Part shown: in pieces, positions 24,188 through 37,400 of the stretch
Numbering within the stretch: position 1 is the first letter of the stretch
How the letters are laid out: each line of letters begins with the position of its first letter
Source: Casuarius casuarius
Taxonomy: Eukaryota; Chordata; Aves; Casuariiformes; Casuariidae
DNA length: 64,000 bases
Reading direction: 5' to 3'
NCBI GenBank assembly: GCA_003342895.1
Contig: PTFA01000011.1
Coordinates: 4,927,652 to 4,991,651 of the forward strand
Notes under the pieces: model-generated
Databases searched by the model: none
Seen by the model: only the letters and a program-made list of their open reading frames with translations
What the model was told of the DNA's origin: nothing
Made by a program: the position numbers and the translations under genes

Positions 24188-26576
24188 GCCAGATGCACAA
24201 AAACTCTGCACCAACAGCTACATAATTTAAAACTACTGTGGAAAGGGATCATTATTACATCTGACTTACATCACCAAAGCAGAGCCTTGGCAAGGAAAGA
24301 AAGGTTCAAACAGTCTGGCTGTACAGGGATGTGAGGTCTAGCCATAACCTTTTGCTCTTCGGTAGCTTTATGCCACTTACTTGCCTCAGTATTCTTGTGA
24401 TAAAAGGCACTGATGATACTCTAAAGTCTTACCCATGCAATCTCTGAAGACAAGGTTTGTGAAGTGTTTTGATGATCAAAAATAGCACCAACTAAACAGC
24501 ACCATTGCTACCACTGGGACACCTACATGTAGAGGCGTTGATACTAGGAGGAGGTATGCAGCTGAGGTTAACAGTCAAACAAAGCCTTTAGAAGAGTTCA
24601 TCTGAAAATCCAAGAATTATACTGAAGCATTACAAATTCAGATTCACAGAAAGCTAGAGAATAACTTGCTGCATACAAAATTGATGTCTAAAGTGCTGAG
24701 GTGAAATGCTTGAAATGAAAAGAAATGCAAAGCAGGAGCTGTTTAGTGACTGAAGAATTTCTCACAGGGTTTTTGAAAGGGTGATAGAAGTAAAGACTAT
24801 TTGTTCATTAGAGTGGAAGCTAAGCAATAAAGAGATGAGATCGAACAAATGTTAGATGTCAGAAACTTCTTGGTTGAAAGCCACTATAGCAGCAATACAA
24901 TCATCCTTGGGATATATCATATATGTATCTTGGTTGATGAACAACTAATTAATCTTGTAGGCTGCAAGCTAAAAAAATCACAGACAGCAGCATGGGTGAG
25001 CAATCTTTACGTCTCGAAAAGAATAGTAAAATTAAAGTTTTTCACATCGACAGACAGCTAGACTTCCATTATGCTCAATGTAGTGCTCAGTGCTTCCTTG
25101 AAATATGTTTTTTTTGTTCTTTTTTTTTCCAAAGTGTTTAGGGTAAATAAATATTCTGTGAATCAGCTACAAAGACCTCCATCCTGCTTTCAGTGTCCAA
25201 GNTCAGCTAACCCTGTGTCTGAGAATACTTTTACTGTGGAAGAAGTCCCTTTGCTCAGTGAACTCAAGAGAGCCTTTCAAATCAGACATATTACTGGGTG
25301 GAGCATCACTTTAAACCACTTTAATCCACCCATTTTACAGAAGAGATGCAGTTTCTACTTGTAATGATATTAAACTCATCAGTATGGTCTGTAAAATTCC
25401 AGGGAAGAGGTTAATTTGGTTAAATGTAGACATCTGTAATGCAAACAACTATAAACTAGTTTTCTGCCTTCCTTTTATATTCAACAGCCCTTCTAGGGTG
25501 CAGTGCTTTGCACCTGAAAATGAAATGCCTGAAACGGGTAGGAGGAGTTGCACCCTGTGTCTCTTTCTCTCCATCAGCTATGAAGAGAGTATAGGATGAC
25601 CTGTTCAGACATTGGCATCAAAGTTAATGAGACAAATCTTGCCTAAAGCAATAGTACCAATTGATGTCACTTCCTAAAAGAAATGTGTTTATGGAAGATA
25701 GTCTATGATCTTCACACAAAAGATAGTAATTCATCAACCATAGCTATTTTCAACCTAGCTAGGTAAATCTGGTGTGCTTTAAAGGGGATTGACCAAACCA
25801 CTTGGCAAACCTCACCTGCTAAGCTAATTTTTTTTTTTCCTACTGAGCACATGGGGATGGGGCAATTCATCAAGGATAATGCATGTAAGTGTATAGTCTA
25901 AAACCCACCTGGCAGTGGAGGTGCTAGGTAACTCATATTATTTGCAAGGACTTTGCCTGACCCCTTCCATGGCAATCAAATACCTGAGAGTTTATGGCAT
26001 GGGCTGAGGCTGGGGTAGACCTTTGCAGCTCTGGCCAGTAGAAAGTAAAGACTTGTGCTCAGCAGCAGCTCTTCTGGCCAGCTAGGAGCCTCTAGAAACA
26101 AGATCTTTTAGGAGATTTTTTTCTTTTGTTCCCGAAGGCTTATGATAGTGTGAATTGCTGTAGTTTCCACAGTCCTGGAAGATGTATATTCCTTAATGAT
26201 GTATTCTTTCCAAAAGTGTATGTTAAATGAAAATACAGAATCTACATTATTTAGTTAGGCTACATCTCAAGTGGGTACTATAACAGCATATAGACCTTTC
26301 TTGATCTATTCACAGTACTCAGATAGCACTGTGCCAAATCTGAAACTACCATATTATGGGATAATCATCTTGCAAGTTTAATTTTTAAATGAGAACAAGA
26401 GAACATAAACCCAGCTTTCAGGTCTCTAAGGGCTTTTTTCTTTTTGGTCCCCATTCTTCATTTCCCTCTTCATTTATTGAAGTGCCAAAAAGGGACTGAA
26501 AAAGTCAAAGTCATTTGGATATAGATCCAAGGTGTTAACACTCCTACCACTTACTGACTGAAACAACTATTATTGC

Positions 26577-26592
26577 AAAAAAAAAAAAAAAA
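26577..26592. repeat. Homopolymer A16
   Basis: Sixteen A bases in a row. No upstream sequence resembling a processed transcript or SINE was recognised, so it is treated as simple sequence. Confidence 0.9.
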
Positions 26593-29500
26593 GACTATAG
26601 TCTGGTTTGATACACCAAGTTCTTAAAATCGGAGCTAATCTGATTGTAAAATACAAGAGGAGAATTATTTATCTTAAATTCTTTGAGCTGGAGCACTGCA
26701 TTATTTGACCTCATCTTCTTCCAGAGTGGTAAAGATTACTTTTATTAATACAATATTAAAACAAAACAAACAAAAAACACTACCACTTTTGGTTGCAAGT
26801 TTGAAATGTTAGCCCCATTTACATTTCTTCTTGTCTGTGTGACTAGGACAAGCATAGGCCAAACTGCAAATGCAGGAGCTATAGGTGAATACAAGAAACA
26901 TCAGAAGCAGTGCCACACCCCACCCATGATAAACCAGAAGGGACAAAGTATGAAGAACATTGCTTTCCCCTTACTGGCAGTCTTGCAGTTTAGGAGTCCA
27001 GCTGATAATAGTAGAAATAGTGTGTAGGCTACGTGATTTAACAGCTAATAAAATAGTGAATATATCCAAACTATTTGGTAAAATAAAAGGTTAGACCAAG
27101 TTTTTGTCTAGTGTTCCTAGACATATACCCAAACTGCCTGTTTCTTCAGTGACAACTTGTGTATGAAAGGCATACTATATAAAATGCCAGTAGAAATTCA
27201 GAGCTCCTGTTCTGTCTGCGTACTGAAATTCATACTTAAGGCAGTGCCATGAGAAAAAGGTAAGCTGGAGTACATCAACATGAAACTCTTAGGACTTTTA
27301 TTTATGCATTTGATACACTATATTTATGTGTTAGAGTGGATCTAAAAAAAAAAAAATTGCTTTATCTTCCTCTTTGAATATGGGAGGCTTGGACAACACC
27401 AAGAACTACATGGCAGCAGATTTGAAGGCAGAGGCTTTCATGGTAGCATAGCTGGCAGCCAAACAGGAGGGTGTCAGGACAGAACTGGAGGCAGTGGAGA
27501 AGAAGTAGCGTTTAGGCAAATAGTGCACTGATACTGTCTCTTCGGCTGCACGCATACTAGTTTGCTCTCTGCCTCCTTTCTCAGGTGAGCTGGCCAAGAG
27601 GAGCTGAGGTGACAGGAGAGGTCACTCATGGACTTGGCGTGGACAGACAAGAAGGATACAGCTTGCTCTGGGTATGGCCCTTGTGCCTGGGGCAGTCCTA
27701 GCACCACCCCAGCAGGCCCGGTGTGCCTTGTGCCACCCTCAGCATTACACATTATACCCCCTGCTCTTGTGGACAGAGACACCACGCTCTTGTTATTTCA
27801 GGCTTTCTGAACCATAAAGCTACATGCAAAAATCATGTCTTGGGTACCATATGCGGTCCAGAGTCTGTAACATGCTGAGTCTGCTGTTAGTCCTTAAGTA
27901 AAAGGTGACCACAGAGCAAACTTGAGCACTGGACCTCCTATCATCCATTCTGCCTGGTGGTTAGCTTGTTTCTTGGCTCTGTTTCATGTAGTTTTCCACA
28001 GACAAGCCTGCAGGGAAAGGACTCGGCCCTCGGCACTGTGCTGCGGGCCTCAAGGCCAGCAGCGGTCCCTGGTTCTACAGACGTGGCTGAGGGCACCTAG
28101 ACTGAGCCAGCCCTGAGATGTTTGAGCGTGGGTCAGCTCGCACTCGTTGGCCCACGTGGCCCAAAAGGAGAGCCGTTGGCTCACATCTGGGGTGTGCGCC
28201 AGCTGCCCGGCCATAGGCATTCTNCCTTCTCCTCCCCCAAATTAGAGGCGCTGTCTTTGCGTCTTTCTTCCTCTCTTTGTCTCTCTTCTCTCTGTTTTGG
28301 GTGTAAGTGGGGAGTAAGCATGTGGAAGGGGGTGATTAGGTGAAGAGGGGAGAATATTTGTATGCTCATCTTTTGTAGTACCTCCTCTTTTTACTGCTTG
28401 ACAGTGGAAGACAAGCTTGCATCTCCTTGCATCTCCCTTTCATCTCCTCCTTTCTCCATGTGTTTCTCCTGTCCTTACGCTGTAGGGAATGGGGAAGAAG
28501 GAACTGATACTTCTTTAGGATACTGCTTCAAATCCAGCCCAGACTAACAGTGACTGTTTCAGNGGGGGGGAAATTAGTTTTCTCCGGATTTCAGTGGATA
28601 AGAGGCTGTACCTCAGAAATCAACTGATAGCACTGCTGGAAGTCTTAGCAGATAGCCCACAGACTGAAGTCTTGCCATCCCCAGAGATCTCTCTGCAGAT
28701 CCNAGCTGAATCATATCCAAGAGGCAATGGAGGATAATTATACACTGCAGCTACTTTATTCTGCATGCTTGTTTTAGAGTGGGGGGGGGAAAAAAAGGAT
28801 ATCTTCCCAGGAATATTCACCAGCTGCATGGCCTGTACATGCACACTGTTAACAAAATCATTAAAGGCTTGTAAAACAGTATGTCTTGCTGCTCAAGTAT
28901 GAGCTAGCTATCTAGTGGTTTGCCAGAGGTCTGATGAGGACATTGCAATCACGTTTTACTGGTTGCTTTCATCTTTCTAGAAAAACTAATGCTCCCTTTA
29001 GAGTTAAGCCATAAAGCTGTGTCCAGCTCCGCATGCTATGGTGTCTCTTCCCCCATCAGTTCAGCTGTTCTGCTACAATCAAATTAAAGTTGTTAAAATG
29101 ACTTTAAATTTCTTAGAGGAGGATGCAAAAGGATGGGAGAAAACAGCAGAGAGCTGCACTGGACTTAGACTCTCCAAATGTGAAGATAACACTGATCAAA
29201 ACACCACCACCTCAATGTCCTATCCTTAAAGGTTTTGTTATTGAGTGTTTATCAGAATTAGACACACAGATGGCACTGCTGCCCCCAAATATATAGTGCA
29301 GTGTAAATAACAAGTTCAAATAACGTCTTTCAATAAATAAGTCTCTCCCAAAATTCAGTCAATCTGTACTAAAATTGATGTATTCATTTATTAACATTTA
29401 ACGTTTCTGCTATGTAAGCTCCAGCAACAGTTTTCTGTTTGTCTGGCAATTTGTTTTTTGTTTACAGGCGCATATAATTATATATGACAGCAGGGACATA

Positions 29501-31482
29501 AAAATTTTGTAGATAAATTTCCTTCAGAGATAAGGAAGAAAAGTCTCCCCAATTTAAAAATATTCAAGGATGTTGAAGAATATATTTTAAATCTTAACTA
29601 AAGAGCAGCTAAACATTTTTTCAGACTCTCCCATCTGGCACAGCTGTAAATAACAATCTGTCTGTTTTGAACAATCTTCTATTTGCTATGTTAGTATTAT
29701 TTGCTATGAACTGACAATTTCACCTTAGAGTATAAAGTTCTACAGTGCTTACACTAGTGCATATATCACTTCTAACACAGCAATGCAATGCTGAAAGATG
29801 CAATGTTGTGCAAACATATTTTAAGCACTTCATCTTTGTCTGAAGATATTGATTTGGCTGCAGTTGGAAATATTTATCACTGTCTTTACTTTGATATTTT
29901 CTTCTGTAAAGAAGCACTAAGCTGAACAATCCACACATCTGGAGAAGTAGGGAAGACAGTTTCATCTGCCACTGAAAGCAGTCTCACCCAGGCATAAAGG
30001 ATTTGCTGGCTTTTTTGTGTGAGTGGTTACAGCTGAGGTGTCTCTCAAACCTCACATGTGGCATAGCTGTCTTCCATCAGAGTGGCATTATGGGTGCTTC
30101 CTCACTACTAGAGCAATGGTGGGTAATTTGATTTTTATGAATCATTATGAAAAGCAGATAGTGGTACAACAGCAGTAGATATTGATTGCAGTTACTGGTG
30201 TATGTTACTCTATATGAACAAAGAAGGGAGGGAAATCAGTCCACTCCTGCTGAAGTGTATTTGAGTATTGGAATGAGATGGGCATGGAGTCCCAGCCTGT
30301 TTCAAATTAAAATTAACTTTGGCATTTGGGCCTCTAGTTTGGTTGTAAAGCAAATATCATGTGGTAAAATGTATTTGTAAAAAATACATTTATAAAATAT
30401 ATTTTTTCATTCTTCAAATGGTAATTATTAGTTTCTTGCTTTCGATTTAAAATAACTGCTTATTGTGTTAAATAGAGAACAGTCCACCTGCATTCAGCTC
30501 GTGCTATTTACTTAGCTATGCACATACAAAACATTCCACTTTTCTGAGACCAAAAGCAAAGGAAAACAAAGGCAGGACACTTAGGCACTAAAATACATAC
30601 TATATCTTTAATTATCTAACTATCTTTTCCCAAGCCCTAAAAAAATTCTTGGTCCTGGAAAATTTTTTGATGGGATTGGGTAAACTGAAGGTGCTACAAG
30701 TATACAGCAAAGGGCAGAGTGAAATAAACGGGGAGAACAGCAGCACTCAGTCCCAGGCTCTTCAAAAGTTTTTTGAGAAGACACTTTTCCTAATGTCTCC
30801 CACTCTGAATACACATAAATAACATATCAGGTAGGCAGCAATTTTGCATCAAAGTCATAGCTACTAGCTTACTTTTAAAGCTGATGTTATAACTGCTTTC
30901 TTTGGAGCACTGGCCTAGTAGAGAAATGTGCTGACAGGGAACCAGATTCAATATTGTGCATCAGAATTGTTTGTTACGTTTCTGGTCCGTACCGGCTTTG
31001 CAAAAAATGCTGACATGAAACAAAAGACACAGGTGTCAGTGAATCAATCTGGCCAGAGGATTCTTCATTAAAGGTAATTATGCATGAGAAGAAAGTTTCG
31101 ATAGTCAGCTGGAGTTGGTAGAGCTGGCAGATTCGGGAAAACAAAACAAGTTTAACTTGCAGATGACATGTAACTTGACATGTAAATAACTGCCAGACAA
31201 TAACTTACAGAGTTCCTGCCTGCTTCTTTTACAGCCACTTTACAGGCAGAACTATCATTTATATGGAAGAAAAAAGCCCTACCACCTTCTCCAGAAGGTT
31301 TCCTTGTGATCAAGCTAAATCTGTTTAGAANGGGACAGTCAGGTCCAGCCATCTCTGCAAAAAGCAAAAGAAAAACCCTGTTGCCAAACAGCCTGTCCCT
31401 TCTATGAAACAGAATTGCAGGAAAAAAGCAGCTGTGGCAGAAGTGGGCTAATGTCTGTGAAGCAGCCTCATTTAAGATTGAT

Positions 31483-31495
31483 ATATATATATATT
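31483..31495. repeat. Short (AT)n run
   Basis: An alternating AT tract lies inside the longest plus-strand frame of the window (31415-31924), where it is read as IYIYIF. This supports treating that frame as non-coding. Confidence 0.85.
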
Positions 31496-33364
31496 TTTCT
31501 TAATCAGATGGATATAAGTCTTCTAGTTAAAACAATGTTTTTTCTTTTTGAAAAATTGGTCTTGCATAGGCAGGCAGAACTTCATGTGGAGGCTGCAAAT
31601 ATAAACAAACAAACCCCCAAAACCTCAAACGACAAAAAAACCCTCAACCCTCATATTGCTAGTTCTCCTCCATGTCGATGTAAGCCTAACAGTGCCCTGG
31701 CATCCCNGCAGACCCCTTCCTCACTTCAGCTGGGGGGAAGTGGAGCAAGGAGTCTCCTGGGCTTCACAGAATCCCCAGTTTTCTTGTCTCTTTTATTGAC
31801 TCTGGTTTCTACAGGTTTTTCAAATGCTGCTCAAATAACTCAAACTGATGTTTTGAGGCTGATAAAAAGGATGCTAGCAAATTTTATTTCCAACTTTGGA
31901 AAAAAAAAGCTGTCATCAAACTGAATTGCATAACTACATATCAATTGTTATAAAGGCAAAATACATTAAGGAGATTCAATAGAAAAAGGAATTGGTCTTA
32001 GAAATAAATATAGCTTAGCTATGAAATGTCTTTGGTGACTGGGATATGGAGTACAAATGAAATTCATATTTGTTCTATAGATTTTTTTTGTGTTTGCGTG
32101 CTTTCAAGAAGGAAGGAAATTAAAATTGACTAAAAGGAGAAATTGCAGAATTGAAATTTATGATATATATTTGCAATTGCTACTTCATAAGATACATGCA
32201 GAAGTATTGAAGATATAATATGCACTAAAATAATAAACATGGAAGAAAATGGCATGGCAAAAAATGGATTGAACTGGATTAAACTGGGTTTAAATCTATC
32301 CTTTACACAGTGGAAATGAACTTAGAAGAAGATGGCTTGGCATTCAAAATAATTATTAAAAATGAGTATATGCGTTAAAAGGTTGTGTCATCATGCAGAC
32401 ACAGGCATATAGTAACCTTAGCTGGTAAGGGATGAGGGAATTATGCTTTCAGACTACTGCGGAGTAATTGGCACTTCACTCCTGGTTTCCAAAAATAAAG
32501 TAGTTAACATTGCTCTTTATTTGCAGAATCCTTTTCCTCTTAGACTTTTGTGAGGCTTATAAATAAGGAACTTCAAAAAGTTCCTCACTTCTCAAACATA
32601 TTGTAAACAGATACATTGAAGCAGACATAACGGGTTTACAAAGGTGATGTGTCAGTGGCAAAAAGCTGGCTGAAGCTGGCATGAACAAAACCTATACTTA
32701 TGGTTTACCTAAACCTGTGGAAGAAATATCCTATATGCTCCAAACTTGAAAACCATACAAGCAATCATTTAAAAAGAGAAGACTTGTGCCTTCCTTTCTA
32801 TCGTTATATTTCAACACTGTCAGTAGTTTGGTTTAGCTCTGAAGGACTCTGCATAAGCTCTGTTAAATGTTTACTTTTAAAGTAATGGATTGAGGGGAAA
32901 TATTTGGCTGCTTTTCTTTAAGTGTCTCTCCTTTCCAGGCTGCGTGGATGCAGCTGATTATATGAGTGGAGAACCATCTGGGAATTTCAACCATGGTTAG
33001 AGCAGGCAGGACACGACTTCTCCACTCCTTTCTCAGCTCAAGGAACAACTGGCAGAGCTGGGAAAAGTGCACGCTACGTCAGCCCGACAGAAAACTTTGC
33101 TTTATGAGAGAATACACGTACCCTGTTTGCTGCGGAGTGCCAGGTATACAAGATGGATGGTAACTGAGCGGACTGCAAGCAGGAACACAGCAAGAGATTG
33201 TTACTGCGTGGCGGAATACTGCCTAACAGGCACAGGGAAATGTCTAGGAAACCATGGAGTATCACAGGGACTTGATTAGAGAGAAACGGACAGAATAAAG
33301 GACTAGAAACAGTCTCCCTTCTAGCTTTTTCAGGCAAATTTATCACTGAATCCTATTTCCAAAT

Positions 33365-34050
33365 GATTCTATCTCCATTTCTAAACTAGTTTAATGCCAA
33401 TGACTCTCATGGGAAGGTTGTTCCAAAACCTCATTGCACTGATGGTTAGAAACCCTTTTCTCATTTTGTGGTCAGTTTATACCCACTTTGCCCTTTAGCT
33501 ATTTTTTTTCCCTTTTCTGCTATGTACCTCAACGATATGTTTAGAGGTAGCACCCCTATCTGTTTCTCAGCTATAATTTTGGCGGTCTAAAACAGTCTTT
33601 CAGCAACCTCTTTGCAATTCCATAGCTGTTTAAGATCACATTGACCTGGCAGAGTTATTGAAAGTACTAGCTACACTACCTGAAATTTTGAGTCCTGTTC
33701 TTTCAGAATTCTGTTCTGAAGATTATTTGGTCTCAAAAGACCAAATAAGCACCTTAGCAATTTCCCTAACCTGATTCTCATTAGCCATTCTGCCTTTTGT
33801 TTTGTGCTGAACCTCATCTCCCTGATTGAAATGTGAGACAGAGTATTTACTTAGTTTTTAGGCTGTGCCTAGATTATCTTTAATCCCTATCCTGTCCTTT
33901 CTGCATAGCAACTCCATTTTTTTCTTGTTTGTTTTAATATCCTTTGCAAAGTCTAATCCTCACTTTATTGCTCTATTTCCTCATCTCTAACACTCAGCTT
34001 TCTTTGCTGCTCAGTACTTTCCTCTTGGTTGTGCATTCCTAGTATCTGTT
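33365..34050 (-). mobile_element. Ancient CR1-like LINE remnant
   Basis: The plus strand from about 33390 reads like a decayed reverse complement of CR1 3' region: GGGAAGGTTGTTCCAAAACCTCATTGCACTGATGGTTAGAAACCCTTTTCTC corresponds in wording to the block 'ctgttccaaa.cctc.tt.cac.gagagttagaaatttttttc' seen in old CR1 copies. It is followed by text resembling the 'tatttatagagagcaatcatatcccc' block (GATATGTTTAGAGGTAGCACCCC). From 33700 the resemblance is weaker but the pyrimidine-rich style continues (CACCTTAGCAATTTCCC...CATTAGCCATT). No open frame is preserved. Boundaries are approximate, and the second half is less certain than the first. Confidence 0.55.
33723..33748. other. Perfect 11-base inverted repeat with 4-base loop
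   Basis: TTATTTGGTCT (33723-33733) is followed by CAAA and then its exact complement AGACCAAATAA (33738-33748). The arms could fold into a hairpin in RNA or single-stranded DNA. It lies inside the ancient CR1-like segment. It is not followed by a T-run, and bacterial-type termination is not expected here. Confidence 0.9.
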
Positions 34051-34391
34051 TTCATTGCCACTATTCATCCTACTGGGTTAGCCTATTTACAATTTTAAAA
34101 CAGCAAAGTAAGTATTTAAACCAGCAAAGCACANTTTCTGAATGCGCTGCTGTACTATGCTTCACAACCTCCAGATCAGCTTACTTTAGCAGCTTATTTT
34201 TGTTAACCTAAAGGAAGCTCCCATTAGCCAAATGCAACCTTTTGCTTTCTAAGGGTTGCTAAATATATGCCATTTTGCATTCATACCTTGGCTTCCAGGT
34301 TATATGCTGGGCAAAGTACAGATTTGTGTTCTATAAAGATTTATGCAGCTTGGGGCAGTGATCATATATCTCTCTGCATTCTCTCCCAAAG

Positions 34392-34497
34392 GGTGACGAA
34401 ATGAAGCTTTTCAAGTCACTCCATGGACGGCATCTGTGGATGGAGCTAGAAATGATGCAAAGTTCTCTCTTTGCTGATTCTCCAGAGGAACACAACA
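34392..34497 (+). other. Candidate internal exon (unrecognised)
   Basis: A good polypyrimidine tract and acceptor (CTCTCTGCATTCTCTCCCAAAG, AG at 34390-34391) are followed by 106 bases open in the frame GDEMKLFKSLHGRHLW..., ending at a donor-like ACA/GTAAGG (GT at 34498-34499). The length is typical for a vertebrate exon. The peptide matches nothing I know, and an open frame this short is expected by chance. It could equally be an exon of a non-coding transcript or nothing at all. Confidence 0.15.
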
Positions 34498-37400
34498 GTA
34501 AGGTCACTTTCCTTAAGGTAGACAGAGTATTTGCTACAATGGTGTAAAATGAACATGCAACAGAATTTTAACAATAAACTTTTATAAGAATGACACTGAG
34601 TTAAACTTATACATATTTTTATGCTATCACACCTAACAAGTTTTCAAATTTCCATTGTGCCTGCGTTTTAGCAATTTCTTTCTCATATTCTCAATCCGCT
34701 CCCACCTTTTTCATAACAGCTCCTTTTTTTGTTGTCTTTTGTTGCCTCCCATTATTTTTCTTTCATTTTCTTGAATTGTCTGTTTTTCCTATTGCTGTTT
34801 ATTTTTAACTCCTACTTTCAAAATCATTTCTTGCTTCACCTCTCTGCCTTCATAACAGGAAGCTGCTTTTGTCTTGAATATTTTGAAACAGATAACTTCA
34901 AGCATGGTAAGGTCTCTATTGCCATCGCAGTGCTAAGGGAGGGGAAGCTGTCCTTTGCAGCATCTGTTGCCTAGCAATCTGTTTCTCCGGTGCCTTTAGC
35001 TGTACAGCCGTGCGATCAAAGCTTAAAAGGCAAGCANAAAGGAAATGAAAATGGGCTTAAAAAAAAAATAAAAAGAGAGACTGCAATCAAAGCACAGCAC
35101 TTGCTGCAACATGTGTGGTTTTTACATGACAGTGACTAGACCCCAGCAATACTTTATGCCCTATGTGCCATTATGTACAAAAGGCTTAACTCATTTTGCT
35201 AAGTGCACTGCACTACTTGGAAGAGACAAAGCACTTGTTACCATCTAGCAGCTCTCCATTGCATGGTATGACATGACTATGCGTGCTCAAGAACTGAAGT
35301 AGCATCACTTAGTCTTGATTTCTCGGCTGCTATTTTTTACATCACCACAGTGTTCTTGACTAACCGTTGGATGGCATTCTTAGTAGAGGCCAAGGACTTG
35401 AACGCATGTGTTTTGTATAGGACAAAGCTAAAACAGGTGAGACGGAGTACCCTGACAAGCTGCTGTTTGTCATTCAGGTATTGTTCAGAGCCAAAGAGCC
35501 AGGCATGGCTCTGCATATAAAGACAGCTGCTGTGATCAGTTTGAGTTATTTTATGATATAGCAACTAGTCCAACTGGCCCTTGCTAAAGCCTCCTAAAGG
35601 TGTGGTTCCCCACACCTTGACACTGTCCATATTGTTCTCAGGCTTAAAAAAAAGATAGAAAAAGAAACTTGTGTAGTAAACTTTATTAATAGTGGATGAT
35701 GAACAAGTTCTTGAGAGCTCTGGCTAAATTTTATTCACATCATGAAACCAACTAGCTAATACCATCATTGAACAAAATTAGGTGAAGTGATCAGTACCAT
35801 TCATGATGTTAGGGAGAAAATGAAATTAATCATCCTTGCAAAACTAAACAGATCTTAGTGAGGTCATCTGGATGCAAATGATATCTAGATGACCCAACGA
35901 CCCTTTCCTACTATAGCATCTTCCAAAAGCATCTTTGTAGTTTAAATATTTTAATTCCATTGACTTTCAGTGTGACTGAGAATTGAAGTAACTTAATCAT
36001 TCATACGTTTCATCCGTGAAGTGAACCCTGAAGAAAAACATGATTGCATACTCTGTTATTAAAAGATTGTAACCTAGATAAAAATCTAGGGATAAAGACA
36101 AGCAAATCATCCTAAAGACAAAACTTCTTAGAAATCCTGAAAGGTTAGGGTACAATAGCAAGAAAGATCAATTTTTAGTCTGTTCTTTCTTTTTAACGTT
36201 CACAGACTAAAGGATTTCATCAGCTGGTCTTTCAAAAGCATAACAGGAAATTGCAGTAGAAACAGGGATGATTTCAAGTTGTGCCCAAGGTTACTGCACC
36301 CATAGGGGTTAAACAGGTAAGTCTCTTTGCCAGCTAAACAGCTACTGGGCAAGTCTCTTCACTAATTTTGGAATGTCACAACGACATTTTCATGTACAGT
36401 TCTTTTGGCAGGTGAGCCTGAAACACACTCTGCGGCTTCTCCCATTCCTGCTGTTTTGACAGTTAAAGATAGTGAGGTTAATTGTCATAATTTCATTTAT
36501 TCCATTTTATAAAAAGAAACAAGATTTTCTGGGAGTGGAATTACTAACAACAGTTGTCACCCACCCTGGTGATTCCTGCATTTCCAGACTTCAGACATTC
36601 TATAGTGCATCTGAGTTTCAAGTTTAAATTGATTTGCTACAAAGATAACTTTATAATAATAAGCATATAAGAAGGCAGTCAGTTGCTTTGTTGACTAGAG
36701 AAGAGAAAGATTAAATCAAAGGGTCGATTTGGGATGAATGTCTCCTGAACTACCTGAGCGTGAAAGAGCAGATTTTCTGTCTATGTTCAATGCCTTTAAG
36801 TTTTCTCAGAAATGTGTTTCCTTACATGTGCTGTACTAAAAAGCCTAGATCTTCAACAAAAAGACAGGGGAATGAATCTTCAGACATAACAGACATCGGA
36901 TTTATAGTCTGAAGGTGTTTTCCCTTTGCAAGGCTGGAGAAAGGGAAGGGAAGTGAGACGGTTGGGGTAGAATTATTATTGGATCGAGAGCCGCAATGAA
37001 TCTTGTTCTGCTTTTGGACTTCTTTCCCTGTCTCCCACAAAATATGTTGTATAGATCCATGAATGAGTGAAGACTCTCCCTCCTCTTCAAACTCTGGAAG
37101 GGAAGACATTCATCTTCTTGCTTTTGAAGGCTTGCCTCCAAGAGCAACGTATTAAAGTTGCAGTTTTATTTGCTAATTTTTGCACAGTAACTAATAGCTA
37201 AAATTGGTCATTTCTCACTTTCCTTCTAAACCTGTGCAACTGTACAGCACTGAGTCTTTGGCATCACAGCACCACACCAAACAGTAGTCTCATAGTGCGC
37301 TCTCCCACTGTGGGGCTTTAAGCAATTTTTTTTTTTTTTTTGTCAAAGCTCAGTTAAAAGCCATACAAGAAGCTCTGGGAATGCTGGGACTGAAGACAAG

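Larger units (their letters stand above)
23303..33364. other. Long non-genic stretch
   Basis: About 10 kb with no recognisable gene. Local features are an (ATTT)n patch at 24165-24187, an A-run at 26577-26592, another A-run near 27344-27356, G-runs at 28564-28571 and near 28781-28789, and a somewhat GC-richer interval at 27380-28260. In that interval the plus strand reads MGGLDNTKNYMAADLKAEAF from 27380, but stops interrupt it soon after. Frames of 60-100 codons occur on both strands without recognisable domains. Confidence 0.6.

Noticed and set aside
26577..26592. A16 run as the tail of a processed pseudogene or SINE
   Set aside because: No recognisable retroposed body or target-site duplication adjoins it. 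The same applies to the runs at 37326, 40138, 46058 and 48859.
27380..27520. Possible pseudogene reading MGGLDNTKNYMAADLKAEAF and then a charged helix-like stretch
   Set aside because: Stops interrupt it after about 23 codons and I could not identify a parent gene. The support is too weak.
28122..28343. GPRGPKGE collagen-like words in a plus-strand frame
   Set aside because: Only two Gly-X-Y-like triplets with no continuation. This is chance in GC-rich DNA.
31415..31924. 169-codon plus-strand frame
   Set aside because: It crosses an ambiguous base, includes an (AT)n tract read as IYIYIF and an AAACAAACAAACCCCC stretch, and shows no domain. It is probably chance.
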